In this document: in pieces, positions 28,254 to 33,142 of the stretch | How the letters are laid out: every line of letters starts with the position of its first letter | How positions within the stretch are numbered: the first letter of the stretch is position 1 | Assembly: GCA_913056175.1 (NCBI GenBank) | Contig: CAJXLM010000033.1 | Coordinates: forward strand, 1-33,142 | Direction of reading: 5' to 3' | Source of the DNA: an uncultured Opitutia bacterium | GTDB taxonomy: Bacteria; Verrucomicrobiota; Verrucomicrobiia; Opitutales; Puniceicoccaceae | DNA: 33,142 nucleotides | Notes under the pieces: generated by a model | What the model saw: only the letters and a program-made list of their open reading frames with translations | Told to the model about the DNA's origin: nothing | Databases searched by the model: none | Translations under genes and position numbers: made by a program

Positions 28254-29705
28254 ATGGCGAAGACAGACGCGGACAAGGTCCTCATTGTCGATGACGACAA
28301 GGAAGTGCGCTACTCCCTGAAGCGGGTGTTGCAACGGGCGGGCTACTCGACCGAGGAGGCGGAGGACGGGGAGCGGGGCCTGGCCCTCGCCCAGTCCGGG
28401 GCGCCCGCGGTCATCCTCCTGGACAACCGCATGGGCGAGACCAGTGGGATGGAAGTGCTGCAGAATCTGCGGAGCAGCGCGGTGGGGGCCTCCGTGGTCA
28501 TGATGACCGCCTACGGGACCACCCAGACCGCGATCGAGGCGATGAAGTTCGGGGCTTTCGACTACCTCATGAAGCCCTTCGAGACCGACCGCATCCGCGA
28601 GGTCGTGGAGCGGGCTGTGCAGGCCTACCACAGCCGGAGGGAATCGCGCGGGACCGGCACCCGGGTCCGGGCCGAGGACTACGCCGAGGGCCTCGTGGGG
28701 GATTCCCCGGCGATGCAGGCGGTCCTCAAGCAGGTCGGCCAGGTGACGGCCTCGGACGCGACCGTGATGATCACCGGGGAGAGCGGCACCGGCAAGGAAC
28801 TCGTCGCCCGCTGCATCCACCAGCACAGCCTGCGCGCGAAGAAGAATTTCCTTGCGGTCAACTGCGCGGCCATCCCGGACAATCTCATCGAGAGTGAACT
28901 CTTCGGGCACGAGAAGGGCTCCTTCACCGGGGCGACGAGCCAGCGACAGGGTAAGTTCGAGCTGTGCGACGGGGGGACCCTCTTCCTCGACGAGATCGGG
29001 GACATGGCCCTGCCCACCCAGACAAAGATTCTCCGGGCGATCCAGGAGGGGGAGATCCAGCGGGTCGGGGGAACGACTCCCGTGGCCGTGGATGTGCGCC
29101 TCATCGCGGCGACCAACAAGGACCTCGAGGCCATGGTGCGCGAGGGGACCTTCCGGGAGGACCTCTACTACCGCTTGAACGTCTTCCCGATCCGGCTGCC
29201 AGCGCTCCGTGACCGCCCCGAGGATATCCCCCTCATCCTCGACTACCACCTGCAGCGGCTCGGCTCGTCCGGAAAGATCCGGGCGCGGGGCCTCTCTGAC
29301 GATGCCCTCGCGATCCTGCGGCGCTACGAGTGGCCGGGGAACGTGCGCGAGCTGGAGAACACCCTCTACCGGAGCGCGGTCGTCGCCCAGGGCGAGCTCA
29401 TCCTCCCCGAGGATCTTCCCCTCGAGGTGCGCGGCGGGGCGGGGGAGCCCGCGAGCCCGGCGGCCTCCCCCGGGGCGACCGCCGCAGCCGAGGACGCCGA
29501 CGAACTCCTCGACCGCCTCTTTGTCTCGCTCCGTGAGGAATCGGCCGGGGCCCTCCTCGAGCGTGCGGAGAGCGGCCTCGTGCAACGGGCCGTCGAGGCC
29601 TGTGGGGGCAACCAGTCGGAGGCCTCGGCCCTCCTCGGGATTTCCCGGTCGAAATTGCGGAGCCGCCTCGAGCCATCATCCTCCCGGAGCAGGAAATCAG
29701 CATGA
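28254..29705 (+). CDS. NtrC-family sigma54-dependent response regulator
   Basis: A 483-residue three-domain regulator. Receiver, residues 8-125: Asp13-15, phospho-acceptor Asp57 (LLDNRMG), Thr85 and Lys107 are all present. AAA+ domain, about 149-375: Walker A GESGTGKE (175-182), the sigma54-contact loop GSFTGA (222-227, Ser for the usual Ala), Walker B TLFLDEIG, and the R-finger segment [13 protein letters not shown] Pro/Ala-rich linker leads to a C-terminal Fis-type helix-turn-helix, [22 protein letters not shown]. The ATG at 28254 has an AGGGAG ribosome binding site. No histidine kinase is adjacent. Its stop overlaps the ketosynthase start (ATGA), so it probably controls, or is at least co-expressed with, the KAS-ACP-oxidoreductase genes that follow. 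Confidence 0.95.
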   Translation: MAKTDADKVLIVDDDKEVRYSLKRVLQRAGYSTEEAEDGERGLALAQSGAPAVILLDNRMGETSGMEVLQNLRSSAVGASVVMMTAYGTTQTAIEAMKFGAFDYLMKPFETDRIREVVERAVQAYHSRRESRGTGTRVRAEDYAEGLVGDSPAMQAVLKQVGQVTASDATVMITGESGTGKELVARCIHQHSLRAKKNFLAVNCAAIPDNLIESELFGHEKGSFTGATSQRQGKFELCDGGTLFLDEIGDMALPTQTKILRAIQEGEIQRVGGTTPVAVDVRLIAATNKDLEAMVREGTFREDLYYRLNVFPIRLPALRDRPEDIPLILDYHLQRLGSSGKIRARGLSDDALAILRRYEWPGNVRELENTLYRSAVVAQGELILPEDLPLEVRGGAGEPASPAASPGATAAAEDADELLDRLFVSLREESAGALLERAESGLVQRAVEACGGNQSEASALLGISRSKLRSRLEPSSSRSRKSA

Positions 29706-30940
29706 AATCGGACGACCAGCGCATCGTCATCACGGGCATCGGGCTGACCGCCCCGAACGGCAACGACCTCGCCAGCTACCGCACGAATCTCGTGGAGGGT
29801 CGGCCGCGCATCGGGACCCTCGACCTCCGGTACATGGGCACGGCCCCCGCCGGAATCTGCGATTTCGACCCCCTCCGCTACCAGAAGAAACGGGAGATCC
29901 GGGTGGGCACGCGGGCGGGCAGCATCGCCATTTACTGTGCCCATGAGGCCCTCGCGGACGCGGCGGTGGATCTCGCCGGCCGGGACACCAGCCGGGTGGG
30001 CGTGTACATCGGCACGACCGAGCACGGCAACGTGGAGACGGAGAACGAGGTCTACAACCTCTCCCAGTTCGACTACGATACCCGCTTTTGGTCCCACCAT
30101 CACAATCCCCGCACCGTGGCGAACAACCCCGCCGGGGAGATCACCCTGAACCTCGACATCCACGGACCCCACTACACCATCGGAGCGGCCTGCGCGGCGG
30201 GAAACGCCGGGATGATCCAGGGCGCGCAGATGCTCCAGCTCGGCGAGGTGGACCTCGCCCTCGCCGGAGGGGTCAGCGAGAGCATCCGCAGCTTCGGGAT
30301 CTTTGCCGGCTTTCGCAGCCAGGGAGCGCTGGCCGAGCACGAGGACCCGAACCGGGCCAGCCGTCCCTTCGACCGCGACCGCAACGGGATCGTGGTGAGC
30401 GAGGGCGGGGCGATCTACGCGCTCGAGCGCCTCTCCGACGCCCGCCGCCGGGGTGCCCGCATTCACGGGGAGCTGCGGGGCTGGGCCCTCAATTCGGATG
30501 CCTCTGACTACGTGCTCCCCAATGCCGAACGCCAGGTCGAGTGCATGCAGGCGGCCCTGCGCATGGCCGCAATGACGCCGGAGGACATCTCCATCGTCAG
30601 CACCCACGCGACCGCTACCCAGCAGGGGGACAAGCAGGAGTGCCGGGCAGTCCGGGAGGTCTTTGGCGAGTCGCCGCGCACCTGCGTGAACAATACGAAG
30701 AGCTACATCGGCCACGCCATGGGGGCGGCCGGCTCTCTCGAGCTCGCCGGGAACCTGCCCGCCTTCGTCGACGGCATCGTTCACCCGACGATCAACATCG
30801 AACACCTTGACCCCGATTGCGAACTGCCCAACCTCGTCATCAACGAGTCCCGTGACGGTGTGGAGGTGTCCGCCATCCTGAACAGTTCCTTCGGGATGCT
30901 CGGCATCAACTCCGCCCTTATCGTGACCCGCCCGGAATAG
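29702..30940 (+). CDS. Beta-ketoacyl-ACP synthase family protein (FabF-like)
   Basis: A 412-residue thiolase-fold ketosynthase that extends ACP-bound acyl chains by decarboxylative condensation. Catalytic Cys164 lies in [11 protein letters not shown], His302 in [11 protein letters not shown] and His338 in [12 protein letters not shown]; the C-terminal [10 protein letters not shown] matches the GFGG-type loop. STHATAT in place of the housekeeping AHGTST, and a diverged N-terminus ([14 protein letters not shown]), suggest a specialised KAS rather than primary FabF. It overlaps the sigma54 regulator by four bases and is followed after 12 bases by an ACP, so a dedicated KAS/ACP pair is likely. 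Ladderane, polyene and hydrocarbon clusters use similar sets; the product is unknown. Confidence 0.93.
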   Translation: MKSDDQRIVITGIGLTAPNGNDLASYRTNLVEGRPRIGTLDLRYMGTAPAGICDFDPLRYQKKREIRVGTRAGSIAIYCAHEALADAAVDLAGRDTSRVGVYIGTTEHGNVETENEVYNLSQFDYDTRFWSHHHNPRTVANNPAGEITLNLDIHGPHYTIGAACAAGNAGMIQGAQMLQLGEVDLALAGGVSESIRSFGIFAGFRSQGALAEHEDPNRASRPFDRDRNGIVVSEGGAIYALERLSDARRRGARIHGELRGWALNSDASDYVLPNAERQVECMQAALRMAAMTPEDISIVSTHATATQQGDKQECRAVREVFGESPRTCVNNTKSYIGHAMGAAGSLELAGNLPAFVDGIVHPTINIEHLDPDCELPNLVINESRDGVEVSAILNSSFGMLGINSALIVTRPE

Positions 30941-30952
30941 CAGCCAGCCACC

Positions 30953-31201
30953 ATGACCAAAGAAGAAGTACACAAGGTTGTCCTGGACATCATTGAGGAG
31001 ATCGCGCCCGACGAGGACTTGTCGGATGTGAAACCGGAGGTGCGCCTGCGGGACCAGCTGGACCTCGATTCGATGGATTTTCTCGACATCGTCATGGAGC
31101 TGCGCAAGCGCCATGGCGTAGAGGTCCCCGAGGCGGACTACCCCAAGCTCGCCTCGCTCGACAGTTGCGGCGAGTACCTCGCCGACAAGATCAGCGCATG
31201 A
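30953..31201 (+). CDS. Acyl carrier protein
   Basis: An 82-residue acidic four-helix carrier. The phosphopantetheine attachment Ser40 lies in LDLDSMDFLDIV, the D-S-x-D/E type motif with Met rather than Leu after Ser. The first helix (TKEEVHKVVLDIIEEI) and the final SLDSCGEYLADKI fit the ACP fold. It starts 12 bases after the ketosynthase stop, and the oxidoreductase follows after 58 bases. Position between a specialised KAS and a desaturase-like enzyme suggests a pathway-dedicated ACP, not the housekeeping AcpP. Confidence 0.95.
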   Translation: MTKEEVHKVVLDIIEEIAPDEDLSDVKPEVRLRDQLDLDSMDFLDIVMELRKRHGVEVPEADYPKLASLDSCGEYLADKISA

Positions 31202-31209
31202 GCAGGAAT

Positions 31210-31232
31210 CCGACCGGCGGGTCGCCGGTCGG
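31210..31232 (+). promoter_or_regulatory. Perfect 10-bp hairpin between ACP and oxidoreductase
   Basis: CCGACCGGCG and CGCCGGTCGG flank the 3-base loop GGT. It starts 9 bases past the ACP stop and ends 27 bases before the next ATG; GGGGAGG (31247-31253) is the ribosome binding site. No T tract follows. It probably acts as an RNA stabiliser or attenuating structure that lets ACP be made in excess of the enzyme. Confidence 0.5.
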
Positions 31233-31259
31233 CCGGATCCCGGCGAGGGGAGGTCCGGC

Positions 31260-32696
31260 ATGAGGGAGTATGATGTCGTCGTCATCGGCGCGGGCATGTC
31301 CGGACTGGCCGCCGCCATTCGCGTTGGCCTGGCCGGGCGCTCCGTCCTCCTGCTCGAGCGGCACGAGGCGCCCGGCGGCCTGAACAGCTTCTACCGCAAG
31401 GACGGCCGCGTGCACGACACCGGCCTGCACGCCCTGACGAACTACGCCGAGCCCGGGGAGCGGCGGGCCCCGCTCAACAAGATCTTCCGCCAGCTCCGCA
31501 TCCCCCGGGAGACCATCGACTGCAATCCACAGCGCGGGTCCCGTATTCACTTTCCCGACCGGTCCCTCCGCTTCGGGAACGATCCCACCCTGCTCGAGGA
31601 GGAGATCGCCTCGGCCTTTCCCGCCGAGATCGACGCCTTTCGCCGTCTCGAGGAAGAGGCGCGCACCTTTCCGGCGACCGACCTCCGCTCCACCGGCCTG
31701 TGGGCCCGGCCCTTTCTCGAGGAGAGGATCGCGGACCCCCTCCTCCGGGAAATGCTCCTCTGCCCGATCCTCTACTACGGGAGCGCCACCGAGGACGACC
31801 TCGAGCTCGACCAGTTCATGATCCTTTTCCGGGCCCTCTACCTCGAGGGCTTCGCCCGGCCCCGCGAGGGCGTGCGGACGATCCTGCGTCCCCTCCTCAA
31901 GAAGCTCAAGGAAGTGGGTGGGGAGCGCCGGATGCGCTGCGGGGTGCGCCGGCTCGTGCCGGCCGGGGACCGCATCGCCGAGCTCGAACTCGACGACGGT
32001 ACCAGCGTGCGGGCCGGGGTGATCCTCTCCTCGGCCGGCCGGGTGGAGACCGACCGCCTCTGCGGGCTGCATCCTCCGGAGGCGGGAAATCTGGTGGGGC
32101 GGCTCTCCTTTGTGGAGACCATCCATATCCACGAGGGACAGCCCGCCGACTGGGGTTGGGAGGACACCGTCGTCTTCTTCTCGCGGAACCGGCCCTTCCG
32201 CTACCGCAAGCCGGAGGACGCCGCCGTGGACCCGGACAGCGGGGTGATCTGCATCCCGAACAATTACGAGTATCCGGAAGGCCGCGCCCTGCCCGAGGGG
32301 ATCGTCCGGGTCACCGCGATCGCCGACTACGACCGCTGGATCCACCTCCCCGAGCCGGAGTACCGGCAGGCGAAGGAGGAATGGTTGGAGCGGCTCACCG
32401 CGGTCGGGCGCGAGGTGCTCCCGCCCCCGCGAGGTGAGCCCGGTCCGGTCGTGGCGACCGACATGTTCACCCCGCGCACCATCGAGCACTTCACCGGCCA
32501 CCTCGGCGGGGCAGTCTATGGCGCCTCGGAGAAGAAGAAGGACGGCCGGACCGCCTTTCGGAATCTTTTCCTCTGCGGCACCGACCAGGGCTTCCTCGGA
32601 ATCGTGGGCGCCCTCCTCAGCGGAATCTCCATCGCCAACCGCTACGCCCTCGCCATCGAGGGCGCGGCCGCGGTGGAGGGGGCCGAATACCTCTAG
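31260..32696 (+). CDS. CrtI/phytoene-desaturase-like FAD oxidoreductase
   Basis: A 478-residue flavoprotein. The N-terminal dinucleotide motif YDVVVIGAGMSGLAAAIRVG and LLLERHEAPGGLNSFY are standard for the amine-oxidase/CrtI family. HDTGLHALTNY follows where CrtI-type enzymes have their substrate-domain strand. The C-terminal FAD-binding end is NLFLCGTDQGFLGIVGALLSGISIANRYAL, matching the G-x-x-x-x-P/F-G-x-G-x-x-G-A-x-x-S-G pattern. Family members desaturate or isomerise polyenes, or saturate lipid double bonds. No crtB or crtE is present, so ordinary carotenoid synthesis is not supported here. Together with the KAS and ACP genes it suggests modification of a KAS-made acyl chain. Confidence 0.88.
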   Translation: MREYDVVVIGAGMSGLAAAIRVGLAGRSVLLLERHEAPGGLNSFYRKDGRVHDTGLHALTNYAEPGERRAPLNKIFRQLRIPRETIDCNPQRGSRIHFPDRSLRFGNDPTLLEEEIASAFPAEIDAFRRLEEEARTFPATDLRSTGLWARPFLEERIADPLLREMLLCPILYYGSATEDDLELDQFMILFRALYLEGFARPREGVRTILRPLLKKLKEVGGERRMRCGVRRLVPAGDRIAELELDDGTSVRAGVILSSAGRVETDRLCGLHPPEAGNLVGRLSFVETIHIHEGQPADWGWEDTVVFFSRNRPFRYRKPEDAAVDPDSGVICIPNNYEYPEGRALPEGIVRVTAIADYDRWIHLPEPEYRQAKEEWLERLTAVGREVLPPPRGEPGPVVATDMFTPRTIEHFTGHLGGAVYGASEKKKDGRTAFRNLFLCGTDQGFLGIVGALLSGISIANRYALAIEGAAAVEGAEYL

Positions 32697-33056
32697 CCGG
32701 AACCGCCGACGGGGCACGCCGTCCACCCGCGGCGGGTGCCGGAGGCGCGGCTAAGAGCTTCGGGCACCGCGCGTCCCGCCACGGCACGCAAAAAGGAGCC
32801 CCACGGATTCCACCGAAGGCGACTGACGCCCCCCCCGAAAGGGAAAGCCCCAAAAAGACCCCCACGGAAAGGACGAAAGCCGCCCCCGCACCTCCCAGCA
32901 AAACACCCCCCAACAACCCCTTCCCGCATCGAGCACCCACTGCAAGCTCCCCATCCCCCCATCCCCAATCTCCTTCTTCCAAGCCTGCTGGCCGGGATAT
33001 AATGACAGGCTTTATTCACGCTTGACTTTGAGGGTGGGTGTTGTTGGGGTGGTGGC
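32697..33056. other. Intergenic region before the right transposase-like gene
   Basis: About 360 bases without a credible gene. From about 32815 to 32970 the plus strand is almost pure C/A with runs of C, a strand skew like that of the left end. The last part carries AAGCCTG (32981-32987) and CAGGCTT (33006-33012), a 7-bp inverted repeat spanning the TATAAT; the left copy lacks the first arm. Confidence 0.5.
32998..33003 (+). promoter_or_regulatory. Putative -10 element of the right transposase-like gene
   Basis: A perfect TATAAT, followed by GACAGGCTTT and CTTGACTT, as upstream of the left copy (162-167, minus strand). The spacing from TATAAT to ATG is nearly equal in both copies. No clear -35. 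Confidence 0.35.
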
Positions 33057-33142
33057 ATGAGACGGCGGCGGTACAAGTTGCGGGGGGAGGGGTACTACTA
33101 TTTGCGGGGGGAGTTGTTGGGGGAGTTTCGGTTGGGGGCGGA
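33057..33142 (+). CDS. REP-associated Y1-type transposase-like protein, N-terminal part (cut by window edge)
   Basis: The ATG at 33057 opens a frame running off the window edge after 28 complete codons. MRRRRYK and GYYYLRGELLGEF are identical to the left copy. In the shared stretch the two genes differ only at two synonymous codons (AGG/CGG for Arg, GGA/GGG for Gly), while their leaders differ much more. This pattern points to two genuine, separately evolving genes under protein-level constraint. Family assignment rests on the N-terminus only. Confidence 0.5.
   Translation, partial: MRRRRYKLRGEGYYYLRGELLGEFRLGA

Noticed and set aside
27348-29585. Extension of trpC to a 745-codon minus-strand frame
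   Set aside because: The extra residues are antisense to the sigma54 regulator and have no TrpC homology; the enzyme is complete from 28142.
31260-32696. Carotenoid phytoene desaturase call
   Set aside because: The fold fits CrtI, but there is no crtB/crtE and the neighbours are KAS and ACP; left as CrtI-like oxidoreductase.

Overview
The window looks like a GC-rich chromosomal segment from a member of Verrucomicrobiota, probably the Opitutales/Puniceicoccales side. I infer this from PEP-CTERM sorting tails, secreted SUMF1/FGE-fold proteins, Verrucomicrobia-style C-terminal domains, many start codons without a Shine-Dalgarno, and the overall gene repertoire. No taxonomic marker such as rRNA is present. 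Both window edges lie inside two inverted, non-identical copies of the 5' end of one small gene (probably a REP-associated Y1-type transposase), so this may be a whole contig that stopped at repeats.

Layout. 1-107: partial transposase-like gene, minus strand. 108-1172: apparently non-coding, with a 192-bp-period duplication. 1173-4035: plus-strand ADP-ribosylglycohydrolase, low-molecular-weight phosphatase and glyA. 4626-6148: a Dabb protein and an unknown secreted protein, minus strand. 6400-7985: plus-strand stand-alone nitric oxide synthase oxygenase followed by a Nif11-type peptide precursor with a double-Gly leader and a 19-residue core. 7986-16226: an accessory array on the minus strand. 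It holds three tandem cysteine-free FGE-fold PEP-CTERM paralogs (one without a usable start codon), a fourth whose sorting tail is replaced by a large AT-richer beta-helix region, and a fifth reduced to its C-terminal tail. Conserved intergenic blocks, 3' hairpins and REP-like repeats separate the units. 16498-16573: tRNA-Lys(UUU), at the boundary between the array and core genes.

16643-28142: a compact minus-strand run of core genes in the order trpC, rsmA, coaC, holA, purB, GH13 debranching-type enzyme, gapA, pgk, tpiA, menH-like. Several neighbours overlap by four bases. It combines lower glycolysis with tryptophan, purine, CoA and menaquinone synthesis, rRNA methylation and replication. 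28254-32696: a divergent plus-strand cluster of an NtrC-type sigma54 response regulator, a ketosynthase, an acyl carrier protein and a CrtI-like FAD oxidoreductase. It looks like a small regulated lipid or polyene pathway.

The most interesting parts are the NOS/Nif11 pair, the decaying and recombining FGE/PEP-CTERM array beside the tRNA, and the regulator-KAS-ACP-CrtI cluster. All calls come from reading the sequence; no database search was run.
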